From the NCBI RefSeq assembly GCF_003696345.1, contig NZ_RFLX01000003.1:1-64000 (forward strand): a DNA stretch of 64,000 nucleotides, given 5' to 3'. The stretch comes from Teichococcus wenyumeiae. Its GTDB lineage: Bacteria; Pseudomonadota; Alphaproteobacteria; Acetobacterales; Acetobacteraceae. The notes beneath the pieces were generated by a model. That model was not told the DNA's origin. It did not search any database and saw only the letters and a list, made by a program, of their open reading frames with translations. The position numbers and the translations under genes are program-made. Positions 9,201 through 18,536 of this stretch are shown here, one piece after another; position 1 is the first letter of the stretch, and every line of letters begins with the position of its first letter.

Positions 9201-10166
9201 CTACCGGTGCTGGCCGATGAAGCCTAGCACTGCCTGGTTGAAGGCCTTGGGCTGCTCCCAGTAGCCGGAATGGCCGGTCTCGGGCAGGATCAGCAGCGCG
9301 CTGTCCGGAATGGCGGCGGCGAACTGGCGGAAGACGGATGGCGGCGCCCAGAGGTCGGCATCGCCGCCGATCAGCAGGGAAGGCACCTTCATCTGCCGCA
9401 GTGCAGCCCAGGTGATGGTGTTCAGCGTGCCCTGGAACACCCGCTTGCCGCCCTCCAGCGCCTTGTGCTCCAGCTCCACCCACTGCTTCACGCCTTCCGG
9501 GTTCACGGCGCGGTAGGATGGGCCGACCTCGCGGAATTCCGCCGGCATCTCGGCAAAGCCCTTGGGGCGCAGCCCATTGCTCATGGCCAGGTATTCAGGG
9601 TCCGTGATGCCCATGTGGGTACAGGCGAAGACCGCGCTGCGCAGCCGCCCCGGATGGGACAGGGCGAAATCCACGCCGACAATGGCGCCGGCGGCCGAGC
9701 CGACCATGTGGAAGCGGTCGATCTTCAACTGGTCCACCAGCGTCAGCAGGTCTCCCGCGGCGGTGCCGGTGGGGCCTTCGCCCGCCGGGGAATCCAGGTA
9801 GCCGCGCCGGGAATAGCCGATGACGCGATAGCCCGCCTGCGCCAGCACCGGCTGCTGGTAGCCCCAGATGGCATGGCTGCCGGTGCCCGGGTGCAGCAGG
9901 ATGATGGTCTGCGCATCCGGCGTCGGCGCGCCGGTATCCCAGTAGCCCAGCTTCGCCCCGCCGCCGAGGTCGATGCTGCCCTTGGTGGCCGGGCGCTGTT
10001 GCGGCAGCGGCTGCAGCATGGCGCGGGTGGGGTCGGCCACCGGCTGGGCCGGCATGGGCGGCGCGGCGACCTGCGCCACGGCGCCGGCGCTGGTGGCGGC
10101 GAGGCCGAGCCCCGCCAGGGCGCTGCCCATCACCGTGCGGCGCCCGGTGGCATGCGGATGCGTCAT
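9201..10166 (-). CDS. Exported alpha/beta-hydrolase-fold protein lacking the nucleophile serine
   Basis: 321 aa. The N-terminus has a twin-arginine motif (GRRTVMGSAL) and a hydrophobic segment ending near AVAQVA, so periplasmic export through Tat is likely. The core shows the oxyanion-region 'LLHPGTGSH', the acid 'GGDADLW' and the base 'ETGHSGYW'. The nucleophile elbow, normally GxSxG, reads GSAAG, placing Ala where Ser should be. This could be a non-hydrolytic binding protein or use another residue. The gene is divergent from the FAD protein at 10374. Confidence 0.82.
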   Translation of the reverse strand: MTHPHATGRRTVMGSALAGLGLAATSAGAVAQVAAPPMPAQPVADPTRAMLQPLPQQRPATKGSIDLGGGAKLGYWDTGAPTPDAQTIILLHPGTGSHAIWGYQQPVLAQAGYRVIGYSRRGYLDSPAGEGPTGTAAGDLLTLVDQLKIDRFHMVGSAAGAIVGVDFALSHPGRLRSAVFACTHMGITDPEYLAMSNGLRPKGFAEMPAEFREVGPSYRAVNPEGVKQWVELEHKALEGGKRVFQGTLNTITWAALRQMKVPSLLIGGDADLWAPPSVFRQFAAAIPDSALLILPETGHSGYWEQPKAFNQAVLGFIGQHR

Positions 10167-10373
10167 GGTCGTTGTTCCTCCGGCTCCGCCGGTCTCACGT
10201 GCCGGCGGTTCTGAAGAACCAATAGGTCATTCCATCGGATGATAGAAGGCGCTTTCCCGCCCGCCTGGATTTCTGGCGAAACGGGAAAGCAGTCGCTATA
10301 TCGCGCCCATTCCCGAGCACGCCCTGCGTGCCCGCCCCGGCGGATCACCACCGCCCATCCGGAAGCCCTTGCC

Positions 10374-12026
10374 ATGCTGCGCCTGACCGAACTGAAGCTG
10401 CCGCTCGACCACACGCCGGAGGCTCTGCGCGCCGCCGCGCTGGCCCGCCTGGGCCTGCAGGAGCCAGACCTGCTGGACCTGCATGTCTTCCGCCGCGGCT
10501 ATGACGCGCGGAAGCGCACCGCCATCCACCTGATCTATACGCTGGACCTGACGCTGCGGAACGAGGCCGCCGTGCTGCGCCGCTTCGCGCAGGACCCGCA
10601 TGTGAACCCTTCGCCCGACATGGCCTATCGCTTTGTCGGCCGCGCGCCGGAAGGCTTCAACGACCGTCCGGTGGTGATCGGCGCCGGCCCCTGCGGCCTG
10701 ATGGCGGCGCTGATCCTGGCGCAGATGGGCTTTCGCCCCATCATCCTGGAGCGCGGCAAGGTGGTGCGGGAACGCACCAAGGACACCTGGGGCCTCTGGC
10801 GCCGGTCCGAGCTGAACCCGGAATCGAACGTGCAGTTCGGGGAAGGGGGCGCCGGCACCTTCTCGGACGGCAAGCTCTACAGCCAGATCAAGGACCCGCA
10901 GCACCATTCCCGCAAGCTGCTGGAAGAGTTCGTGAAGGCGGGCGCGCCGGAGGAAATCCTCTACGTCTCCAAGCCGCATATCGGCACCTTCCGGTTGGTG
11001 ACGATGGTGGAGAGCATGCGCCGCACCATCGAGGAACTGGGCGGCGAATACCGCTTCAGCACCAAGGTGGTGGACCTTGATGTCGACGTGGCTTCGGACG
11101 GCACCCGCCGCATGCGCGGCCTGCACCTGGAAGGCGGCGGCTACCTGGAAGCCAGCCATGTGGTGCTGGCGGTGGGCCACAGCGCGCGCGACACCTTCCA
11201 GATGCTGCTGGAACGCGGCGTCTATATGGAGGCCAAGCCCTTCTCCGTCGGCTTCCGCATCGAGCATCCGCAGGGGATGATCGACACCTGCCGCTTCGGC
11301 GATTTCGCTGGCAACAAGACCCTGGGCGCCGCCGACTACAAGCTGGCGCACCATTGCAAGGGCAAGGGGCTGGAAGGCCGCACCGTCTACAGCTTCTGCA
11401 TGTGCCCCGGTGGCACCGTGGTGGCCGCGACCAGCGAGCCCGGCCGCGTGGTGACAAACGGCATGAGCCAGTATTCCCGCGCCGAGCGCAACGCCAATGC
11501 CGCCATCGTCGTCAGCGTGACGCCGGAGGACTATCCCGGCGGCGTGCTGGCCGGCATCGACTTCCAGCGGGAACTGGAGGAGCGCGCTTTCCGCGCCGGC
11601 GGCGGCGATTACCGCGCCCCCGCCCAGACCGTGGGCGACTTCCTGGCCGGCCGGCCCTCCACCACGTTGGGCGAGGTGATTCCCTCCTACAAGCCCGGCG
11701 TCACGCCCACCGATCTCGCGCCCTGCATCCCCGACTTCGCCGCCGCCGCGATCCGGGAAGCCCTGCCGGCCTTCGACCGCCAGATCCGCGGCTATGCGCG
11801 GCCGGATGCGGTGATGACGGGGGTGGAAACGCGCACCTCCTCCCCGGTGCGGGTGCGCCGCGGGGCGGCCGGGCACAGCCTGAACACCCTGGGCCTCTTC
11901 CCGGCCGGCGAGGGCGCGGGCTATGCCGGCGGCATCCTCTCGGCCGGCGTGGACGGCATCAAGACGGCCGAGGCGGTGGCGCGCAGCCTGCTCGGCCTGC
12001 CGACGGAAATGGAGCGCGCGGCGTAA
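10374..12026 (+). CDS. FAD-dependent dehydrogenase, COG2509 type
   Basis: 550 aa from the ATG at 10374. An N-terminal about 100-residue domain with 'FRRGYDARKRTAIHLIYTLD' precedes the FAD-binding motif VVIGAGPCGLMAAL near residue 100. 'VQFGEGGAGTFSDGKLYS' near 150 and a C-terminal 'GLFPAGEGAGYAGGI' near 515 complete the pattern of the uncharacterised FAD dehydrogenase family COG2509. Substrate unknown. The longer frame from 10239 is rejected because its extra 45 residues look non-coding and the ATG at 10374 begins the conserved N-terminus. Confidence 0.88.
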   Translation: MLRLTELKLPLDHTPEALRAAALARLGLQEPDLLDLHVFRRGYDARKRTAIHLIYTLDLTLRNEAAVLRRFAQDPHVNPSPDMAYRFVGRAPEGFNDRPVVIGAGPCGLMAALILAQMGFRPIILERGKVVRERTKDTWGLWRRSELNPESNVQFGEGGAGTFSDGKLYSQIKDPQHHSRKLLEEFVKAGAPEEILYVSKPHIGTFRLVTMVESMRRTIEELGGEYRFSTKVVDLDVDVASDGTRRMRGLHLEGGGYLEASHVVLAVGHSARDTFQMLLERGVYMEAKPFSVGFRIEHPQGMIDTCRFGDFAGNKTLGAADYKLAHHCKGKGLEGRTVYSFCMCPGGTVVAATSEPGRVVTNGMSQYSRAERNANAAIVVSVTPEDYPGGVLAGIDFQRELEERAFRAGGGDYRAPAQTVGDFLAGRPSTTLGEVIPSYKPGVTPTDLAPCIPDFAAAAIREALPAFDRQIRGYARPDAVMTGVETRTSSPVRVRRGAAGHSLNTLGLFPAGEGAGYAGGILSAGVDGIKTAEAVARSLLGLPTEMERAA

Positions 12027-12104
12027 CCCTCAGCCTTGTTGCAATTTCCGCCCTAATCTAACCAAAATGAGAGGATACTGTTCCTTACACTGGAGCAGCC
12101 GGAA

Positions 12105-12126
12105 GCCTTCCTCTGAACGGGAAGGC
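12105..12126. repeat. 7-bp inverted repeat upstream of the membrane glycosyltransferase-like gene
   Basis: GCCTTCC and GGAAGGC separated by 8 nt, in the 150-bp gap after the FAD dehydrogenase. It has no T-tract on either strand. It may be a weak transcription terminator of the upstream gene or chance; low weight. Confidence 0.3.
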
Positions 12127-12179
12127 CCGTGGGGGGATCGAGCGGCTTGAGCTATAGCCTTCCTGGCCTGCCTGATGGC

Positions 12180-13745
12180 ATGGCCCCACGCCCGGCCGCA
12201 TTGCGGACGGGCACCCGCACCAGCCTGATATGCGGCGGCATTGTCCTGGCCGCGCTGGCCCTGGTGCTCTTCGTGCTGCTGCGCGCGCCGATGAAGGACG
12301 ACATCGCCTGGCTGCTCTGGGTGGCCCGGCAATGGCTGAAGGGCCAGCGCCTCTACATCGACGTGGTCGAGGTCAACCCACCCCTGATCATCTGGATCAG
12401 CGCCATTCCGGTGCTGATCGGCGATGCCATCGGCGTTTCGGCCAAGACGGTGGCGGTGCTGCTCTTCGCGGCCTGCACGCTCTGGTCCTCCTGGCTTTCG
12501 GCCAAACTGCTGCACGGGCTGGCGCCGGCCTTCGCGCGGCTGCCCGTCACCTTCGCCGTCATTGCCTGCGTGCTGCTGCTGATGCCCGGTGTCGAATTCG
12601 GCCAGCGGGAGCACCTGCTGACCGTGGCGGTGCTGCCGCATCTGGCCATCCTGGCCCGTGGGCTGGAAGGGCAGCGCACCAGCCTGCGCCTCGCCGGTGG
12701 CGCGGCGGTGGGGGCCGGGCTGGGGGTGGCGCTGAAGCCGCGCTACCTGCTCTGCCTCGCCACCGTGGAACTGGTGGGCTGGGTGCGGCGCGGCTTCCGC
12801 ATCCGCCTTTCGCCGGTCATCGCCTTCGGGGTGGCCGGGCTCTATGCCCTGGCCATCCTGGTCTTCTACCCCAGCTTCATCGACCGCGCGGTGCCGCTGG
12901 CGGTCACGCTCTATGGCGGCACCGATACCAGCCTGCCGGAACTGATGCTGGAATCCTGGCGGCTGATTCTGGGCGTCGGCGTGCTGGCGGCGCTCTGCTT
13001 CACCCTGCCGCGCGAATCCGCCGCCCGCACCGTGCTGGCGGTTCTCGCCGGCTTCGCCGCCGCCGCCACCATCGCCATGTTCCTGGACGGCAAGAACTGG
13101 TTCTACCACCGCATCCCGGCCAGCACGGCCGTGGTGCTGGGCCTGCTGCTGTGGTGCGCCGAGGCCGCGCTGACCTGGCGGCGCAGCGGCTTCAGCGGCC
13201 GCCGTGGCGCGGTGCTGATGCTGGCCGCCCTGGTGCCCCTGGCCATGCAGGCGGACAAGCTGGGCGCGCGGCTGCACGACCGCCTCGTGCTGGCGGTGGA
13301 GCCTGAGCAGTCGACCGAGGTGAAGCTGGAGCGGCTGATCAAGCGGGAGAAGGTGCGGACCTATGTCGCCTTCTCCGAATGGATCGGGTTGGGCTTCCCG
13401 GTGGTGGACGATACCGGCGTCACCTGGGCCAGCCGCTTCGATTCCATGTGGGCGCTGCGGGGCGAGCTGTGGCGCGCCCGCATGGACGGCAAGCCGCCGG
13501 CGGAATGGCCGATGCGCCTCTGGGTGGCGCAGGACTTCATCCGGGGCTGCCCGGACCTCGTGGTGGTGGACCGCCGCCGGGGTGCCGAGGACATCAACTA
13601 CCCCAGCGTATTGGCCCAGGCCGATGCCGGCTTCGCCGAGGTCTGGGCCCGCTACCAGCAGATCGCGACGCTGGACGGGCTGCAGGTCTTCAAGCGGGAC
13701 GGCGAGGGCTGTGCGACCTCGCCGCCCGTCGAGAACAACGAGTGA
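12180..13745 (+). CDS. Polytopic membrane protein, ArnT/PMT-like glycosyltransferase candidate
   Basis: 521 aa from the ATG at 12180. A TTG at 12147 with a G-rich ribosome site 10 nt upstream and a GTG at 12129 are alternatives. There are about ten hydrophobic segments up to residue 380, then a soluble C-terminal domain of about 140 residues. The first periplasmic loop has 'MKDDIAWLLW' and 'GQRLYIDVVEVNPPLIIWI', matching the Asp motif and 'Y.D..E.NPP' segment of polyprenyl-phosphate-sugar glycosyltransferases (PMT_2/ArnT). A role in lipid-linked sugar transfer to lipid A or another glycan is inference. It abuts the convergent M20 peptidase gene with no gap. Confidence 0.7.
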   Translation: MAPRPAALRTGTRTSLICGGIVLAALALVLFVLLRAPMKDDIAWLLWVARQWLKGQRLYIDVVEVNPPLIIWISAIPVLIGDAIGVSAKTVAVLLFAACTLWSSWLSAKLLHGLAPAFARLPVTFAVIACVLLLMPGVEFGQREHLLTVAVLPHLAILARGLEGQRTSLRLAGGAAVGAGLGVALKPRYLLCLATVELVGWVRRGFRIRLSPVIAFGVAGLYALAILVFYPSFIDRAVPLAVTLYGGTDTSLPELMLESWRLILGVGVLAALCFTLPRESAARTVLAVLAGFAAAATIAMFLDGKNWFYHRIPASTAVVLGLLLWCAEAALTWRRSGFSGRRGAVLMLAALVPLAMQADKLGARLHDRLVLAVEPEQSTEVKLERLIKREKVRTYVAFSEWIGLGFPVVDDTGVTWASRFDSMWALRGELWRARMDGKPPAEWPMRLWVAQDFIRGCPDLVVVDRRRGAEDINYPSVLAQADAGFAEVWARYQQIATLDGLQVFKRDGEGCATSPPVENNE

Positions 13746-14918
13746 TCAGACGCCCGCTTCATCCAGCTTCAGGATGGCGCGGGCGACGGCCTGGGCGCGC
13801 GGCACGAGGCTGGAGACTTCCAGGTATTCCTCCGGGCTATGCGCCTTGCCGCCCACCGGGCCCACGGCGCAAAGCGTTGGCGCGCCCATCAGCGCCGTGA
13901 AGCCGCTATCGGCGCAGCCGCCGGCGAATTCACCATCGGTCTTGAAGCCCGCCACCTGCTGGTAGAGCTTGAAGACCGCGTCGGTGCCCGGGTTCTGCTT
14001 CAGCGGCACGAATTCGCCCCGGATGGTCAGGGTGGCGCTGGTGCCGGGGACGTAGCTGCGGGCGGTGATGTCGTGGATGGCGGCCATCAGTTCGTCACGG
14101 TCCGCCGGGTCCACGTAGCGCAGGTCGATCTGCGCCTGGGCGGAAGGCGCCACGGTGTTCACGCTCTGCCCGCCGGAGACGAGGCCGACATTCAGCGTGA
14201 TGCCGCGCTTCAGGTCCGTCAGCGCATGCAGCGCCTGCACCTTGCGCGCCAGTTCCTCGATGGCGCTGATGCCGGCCTCGAAATTGGCGCCGGAATGCGC
14301 CGCCTTGCCGGTGATGTCGAGGACGGAGAAGACGCCGCCCTTGCGGCCCGTCACCACATTGCCGGTGGGCCGGCCGGGCTCGGAATTGAAGACCACGCGG
14401 GCGGCGCGGGCCTCGGTCTCGATCACCGGGCGGCCTTCAGGGGAGCCGATTTCCTCGTCGCCCGTGAACAGCCCGACCACCGGCCCCGGTGCGCCACCGA
14501 ACTTCTGGAAAGCGGCCAGGACGAACATGTTCATCACGATGCCCGCCTTCATGTCGGCGACACCCGGGCCATAGGCGATGCCGTTCTCGACCCGGAAGGG
14601 GCGGCGCTGCGGCTCGCCCTTGGGGAAGACGGTGTCGCGGTGGCCCATCAGCACGATGTTGCGGCGGGCATTGCCGGTGCCGGCGCCCTCGCTGCTCTCC
14701 ACCGTGGCGCGCAGGCAGTCGCCGTGCTTCTGCTGCGGCAGCACGTCCACCGGCACGCCGTGACGGGTCAGGAAGGCGCACACCTGCTCGCCCACCGCAT
14801 CGACGCCGGCCTTGTCGTAGCTGCAGCCGTCGATGTTCACCATTGCCTCCAGCTCCGCCAGCATGGCGTCCTGCTGGCCGGCCAGCCATTCGGTGATGCG
14901 GTTGTCGGGGGTGCTCAT
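13746..14918 (-). CDS. M20-family metallopeptidase, glutamate carboxypeptidase (CPG2)-like
   Basis: 390 aa from the ATG at 14918, which has an AGGAGAG ribosome site; longer upstream frames lack one. 'MGHRDTVFP' near residue 83 supplies the first metal His and Asp, 'GPGVADMKAG' the bridging Asp, 'TGDEEIGS' the catalytic and metal Glu, and 'KAAHSG' the dimerisation-domain His. The best known relatives release C-terminal glutamate from folate-like or peptide substrates. No signal peptide is seen. It is divergent from a peptide-type binding protein gene at 15175, so it may process what that importer brings in. Confidence 0.9.
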   Translation of the reverse strand: MSTPDNRITEWLAGQQDAMLAELEAMVNIDGCSYDKAGVDAVGEQVCAFLTRHGVPVDVLPQQKHGDCLRATVESSEGAGTGNARRNIVLMGHRDTVFPKGEPQRRPFRVENGIAYGPGVADMKAGIVMNMFVLAAFQKFGGAPGPVVGLFTGDEEIGSPEGRPVIETEARAARVVFNSEPGRPTGNVVTGRKGGVFSVLDITGKAAHSGANFEAGISAIEELARKVQALHALTDLKRGITLNVGLVSGGQSVNTVAPSAQAQIDLRYVDPADRDELMAAIHDITARSYVPGTSATLTIRGEFVPLKQNPGTDAVFKLYQQVAGFKTDGEFAGGCADSGFTALMGAPTLCAVGPVGGKAHSPEEYLEVSSLVPRAQAVARAILKLDEAGV

Positions 14919-15174
14919 GCTGCGGCTCTCCTGCGCGATAGGGCAGGCAAGGTGGCGGAAAGCGGCGGTGGCGGGAAGGGGGGGGCGCTCCTGGCCCGGT
15001 TCCTGCTTCCAACACGCCATGCCCTGCCTGCCGCCGGCCTCATGTTGCCAAGACCGTACGTTCCATGCTCGGAATTGCATCGCCCGGACGCATCGGCGCG
15101 GGCAGCCTGCCCATCCGCGTGGCGACGGCCGCGCGGCTGCGAACTCTGCCTCCTTCAGTACCGGGAAGCTGCAT

Positions 15175-16680
15175 ATGAAGAAGACGACCCTTGTGGCGCT
15201 CGCCTTTGGTGCCGGACTGCTCTCCGCGACGGCCCAGGCCCAGAACCTGCGCATTGGCCTGCGGGAGGACCCGGATATCCTGGACCCGACGCTGGCGCGC
15301 ACCTTTGTCGGCCGCATCGTCTTCGCCAGCCTTTGCGACAAGCTCTTCGACATCGACGACAAGCTGCGCATCGTGCCCCAGCTTGCCTCCGGCTACAGCT
15401 GGGAGGACCCGAAGACGCTGCGCATCACGCTGCGTGACGGCGTGCTCTTCCATGACGGGGAGAAGATGGACGCGGAGGCGGTGAAGTACTCGCTGAACCG
15501 CCACCTCACCATGTCCGGCTCCTTCCGCCGCGGCGAGATCAGCACGCTGGAGCGCATGGAGGTGGTGGACCCGCTGACGCTGCGGCTGCATCTCTCGGCG
15601 CCTTCCGCGCCCTTCCTGTCCCAGCTCACCGACCGTGCCGGCATGGTTGTCAGCCCCAAGGCGGCGGAGGCGGCGGGCAAGGATTTCGGCCTGAAGCCCG
15701 TCTGCGCCGGACCCTTCCGGCTGGCGGAGCGCGTGGCGCAGGACCGCATCGTGGTGGAGAAGTTCCCGCAATACTGGGACGCGGCGCGCATCCACATCAA
15801 CCGCATCACCTATCTGCCCATTCCGGACAGTTCGGTGCGGCTGGCCAATCTGCAATCCGGCTCCCTCGACTTGGTGGAGATCGCGCCGAGCGACCTCAAC
15901 AGCGTCAAGAACAACCGCAACATCAAGACCATCCTGCGTGACGACCTGGGCTACCAGAGCATCGTCTACAACATCGGCAACGGCGCCCGCGCCAAGACGC
16001 CCATCGGCAGCGACCCGCGCATCCGCGCCGCCTTCGAACTGGCCATCGACCGCGAGGCGCTGAACCAGGTGGTCTTCGAGGGGCTGATGACGCCGACGGC
16101 CCAGCCCGTGCCCCCCGCCAGCCCCTTCCACGATGCCGAGTTCAAGCCGGAACCGCGCAATGTCGCCCGCGCCCAGGCGCTGCTGAAGGAAGCCGGTGTC
16201 ACGCTGCCCCTGCAGGTGGAGATGACCGTGCCGACCAACCCCGAGCTGCGGCAGGCGGCCGAGGTGATCCAGGCCATGGTCAAGGAGGCCGGGATCGAGC
16301 TGAAGATCGCCAGCCAGGAGTTCGCCTCCTCCCTGCAAGCGGCGCAGCGGGGCGATTTCGAGACCTATCTCTCCGCCTGGTCCGGCCGCCCCGACCCAGA
16401 CGGCAATATCTGGACTTTTATTCACACCAAGGGCGGCAACAACGACGGCCGCTACAGCAACCCCGAGGTGGACAAGCTGCTGGACGACGCCCGCGCCGAG
16501 AATGACGAGGAAAAGCGCCGCGCGATCTATGCCAGGATTTATCAGGTGGCGCTGAAGCAGGACCACGTGCGCGCCTACCTGTGGCACCGCAAGATCATCC
16601 AGGCCTACAACGCCAAGATCCAGGGCTTCACGCTGATGCCGGACGGCATCATCCGCGTGCAGGACATGAAGCTGAACTGA
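15175..16680 (+). CDS. Peptide/nickel-type ABC transporter substrate-binding protein (SBP_bac_5)
   Basis: 501 aa. Residues 1-22 form a Sec signal peptide (MKKTTLVALAFGAGLLSATAQA). The mature part shows the DppA/OppA-like 'PQLASGYSWEDPKTLRITLRDG' region near 70 and 'FHDGEKMDAEAV' near 97, with typical family length. The long in-frame upstream extension to 14833 lies opposite the M20 gene and is not credible. Followed 4 nt later by permease genes. Ligand may be peptides or glutathione-like compounds. Confidence 0.92.
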   Translation: MKKTTLVALAFGAGLLSATAQAQNLRIGLREDPDILDPTLARTFVGRIVFASLCDKLFDIDDKLRIVPQLASGYSWEDPKTLRITLRDGVLFHDGEKMDAEAVKYSLNRHLTMSGSFRRGEISTLERMEVVDPLTLRLHLSAPSAPFLSQLTDRAGMVVSPKAAEAAGKDFGLKPVCAGPFRLAERVAQDRIVVEKFPQYWDAARIHINRITYLPIPDSSVRLANLQSGSLDLVEIAPSDLNSVKNNRNIKTILRDDLGYQSIVYNIGNGARAKTPIGSDPRIRAAFELAIDREALNQVVFEGLMTPTAQPVPPASPFHDAEFKPEPRNVARAQALLKEAGVTLPLQVEMTVPTNPELRQAAEVIQAMVKEAGIELKIASQEFASSLQAAQRGDFETYLSAWSGRPDPDGNIWTFIHTKGGNNDGRYSNPEVDKLLDDARAENDEEKRRAIYARIYQVALKQDHVRAYLWHRKIIQAYNAKIQGFTLMPDGIIRVQDMKLN

Positions 16681-16684
16681 CGCC

Positions 16685-17632
16685 ATGCTCCGTTGGCTTC
16701 TGAGGCGGGTGGGGCAGATCATCCCCACCCTGCTGATCCTTTCCGTGCTGATCTTCGCCCTGCAACAACTCATGCCGGGCGACCCTGCCGTGATCATGGC
16801 CGGTGAGGAGCGTGGTGACCCGCAGGTCCTGGCCGAGATCCGGGCCGAGCTGATGCTCGACCGGCCGCTCTGGGAACAATACCTCGCCTGGCTGGGCCGG
16901 GTGCTGGTGGGGGATTTCGGCTTCTCCTGGCGCATCCGCCTGCCGGTGGCGCAGCTGATCCTCGATAAGCTGCCGGTGACGCTGCAACTCGGCGTCATGG
17001 CCTTCATCGTCGCCGTGGTCATCGGCGTGCCGATGGGCGTGATCTCTGCCGTGTGGCGGGACAGGCCGGCGGACTGGGCTGCCAATGGCATCGCACTCGC
17101 CGGTATCTCCACGCCGAATTTCTGGCTGGGGATCATGATGATCCTGCTGTTCAGCGTGAATCTCGGCTGGCTGCCGCCTTCCGGCTATGTGCCGCTGAGC
17201 GAGGACTGGCGGCAGTCGCTGGCCACCACCATCATGCCGGCCATCGTGCTGGGCACGGGCGTGGCGGGCGTGCTGATGCGCCATACCCGCGCCGCCATGC
17301 TCTCCACGCTGTCTCAGGACTATGTCCGCACCGCCCGCGCCAAGGGCGTGGCGCCGGTCTGGGTCATCCTGCGCCACGCGCTGCGCAACGCGCTGATCCC
17401 GGTGGTGACGCTCGGCACCATCGAACTCGGCCGGCTGCTGGCCGGCGCGGTGCTGACCGAGCAGATCTTCACCATCCCCGGCTTCGGCAAGCTGATCGTC
17501 GATGCCGTCTTCAACCGCGATTATCCGGTGGTGCAGGGGGTGGTGCTGGCGACGGCGCTGATCTTCGTGCTGCTCTCCCTGCTGGCGGACCTGCTCTACA
17601 TGGCCATCAACCCGCGGCTGCGCGCATCGTGA
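16685..17632 (+). CDS. Peptide-type ABC transporter permease (DppB family)
   Basis: 315 aa, six membrane spans. The N-terminal 'LLRRVGQIIPTLLILSVLIF' and 'LMPGDPA' at about residue 35 are hallmarks of DppB/GsiC permeases; 'DYVRTARAKGVAPVWVILRHALRNALIP' near 215 is the EAA coupling loop. Its TGA overlaps the GTG start of the next permease gene (GTGA), indicating translational coupling. Confidence 0.93.
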   Translation: MLRWLLRRVGQIIPTLLILSVLIFALQQLMPGDPAVIMAGEERGDPQVLAEIRAELMLDRPLWEQYLAWLGRVLVGDFGFSWRIRLPVAQLILDKLPVTLQLGVMAFIVAVVIGVPMGVISAVWRDRPADWAANGIALAGISTPNFWLGIMMILLFSVNLGWLPPSGYVPLSEDWRQSLATTIMPAIVLGTGVAGVLMRHTRAAMLSTLSQDYVRTARAKGVAPVWVILRHALRNALIPVVTLGTIELGRLLAGAVLTEQIFTIPGFGKLIVDAVFNRDYPVVQGVVLATALIFVLLSLLADLLYMAINPRLRAS

Positions 17633-18489
17633 CCGAGGGCCGCTTCCAATCCCCCGGCTGGCGCGCCGCCCGCCGCTTCACCCGCCACCGCCTGGCCATG
17701 GCCGGCTTGGTGGTCATCGCCATCTTCGTCATCGCCGCGCTGCTGGCGCCCTGGATCGCGCCCTACGACCCCATCGCCACCTCCTGGTCCCGCATCCGCA
17801 AGCCGCCTTCCGAACTCTACTGGTTCGGCACGGATGAGAATGGGCGCGATGTCTTCTCCCGCGTACTCTGGGGCGCGCGGGCCTCGCTGATGGCGGGCGT
17901 CATCTCGGTCTTCGCCGCCGGCTGCTTCGGCGTGCCGCTGGGACTGCTGGCGGGCATGGCGGGAGGCTGGGTGGATGGCCTCGTTTCCCGCGTCGCGGAT
18001 GCCATGCTCTCCGTGCCCTTCCTGATCCTGGCCATCGCGCTCGCCGCCTTCCTGGGCCCGGCGCTGGAGAATGCGATGCTGGCCATCGCCATCTCCGCCA
18101 CGCCGATCTTCGTGCGGCTGGCGCGTGGCATGGCGCTGGATGCCAAGGGTGCGGAATGGGTCGATGCCTCCCGCGCCATCGGCAACCCGATGTTCGTCAC
18201 GGCCACCCGGCACGTGCTGCCGAACATCCTGCCGCCGCTGCTGGTGCAGGCGACGCTCGCCATTGCGGAGGCCATCATCGCCGAGGCCTCGCTCTCCTTC
18301 CTGGGCCTGGGGCAGCAGCCGCCGAACCCCTCCTGGGGTTCCATGCTCAACGGGGCGCAACGCTTCCTGACCCAGGCGCCCTGGATGTCGATCTATCCCG
18401 GCCTTGCCATCTTCCTGGTGGTGCTGGCCTTCAACCTGGTGGGCGACGGGCTGCGCGATGCCCTGGACCCTCGCAGCGAGGCCCGCTGA
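17629..18489 (+). CDS. Peptide-type ABC transporter permease (DppC family)
   Basis: 286 aa from the GTG at 17629, which overlaps the dppB stop. 'FGTDENGRDVFSRVLWGARASL' near residue 65 is the DppC signature and 'SRAIGNPMFVTATRHVLPNIL' near 185 is the coupling loop. No dppD/dppF ATPase genes follow; the next gene encodes a TPR protein and the strand then changes. The ATPases must come from elsewhere in the genome if this importer works. Confidence 0.93.
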   Translation: MTEGRFQSPGWRAARRFTRHRLAMAGLVVIAIFVIAALLAPWIAPYDPIATSWSRIRKPPSELYWFGTDENGRDVFSRVLWGARASLMAGVISVFAAGCFGVPLGLLAGMAGGWVDGLVSRVADAMLSVPFLILAIALAAFLGPALENAMLAIAISATPIFVRLARGMALDAKGAEWVDASRAIGNPMFVTATRHVLPNILPPLLVQATLAIAEAIIAEASLSFLGLGQQPPNPSWGSMLNGAQRFLTQAPWMSIYPGLAIFLVVLAFNLVGDGLRDALDPRSEAR

Positions 18490-18536
18490 CGGCAATGTCC
18501 CTTGCGCGCGGCGCGCCGCCCCCCAAACTTCCAGGG

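Noticed and set aside
12129-12180. GTG at 12129 as the definite start of the membrane glycosyltransferase-like gene
   Set aside because: It has no spaced ribosome site; TTG 12147 or ATG 12180 fit better, and the first residues look non-conserved.
13839-15437. A 532-codon rightward open frame opposite the M20 peptidase
   Set aside because: Shadow of the M20 gene; the composition is His/Ala/Gly/Arg-rich and no motif is present.
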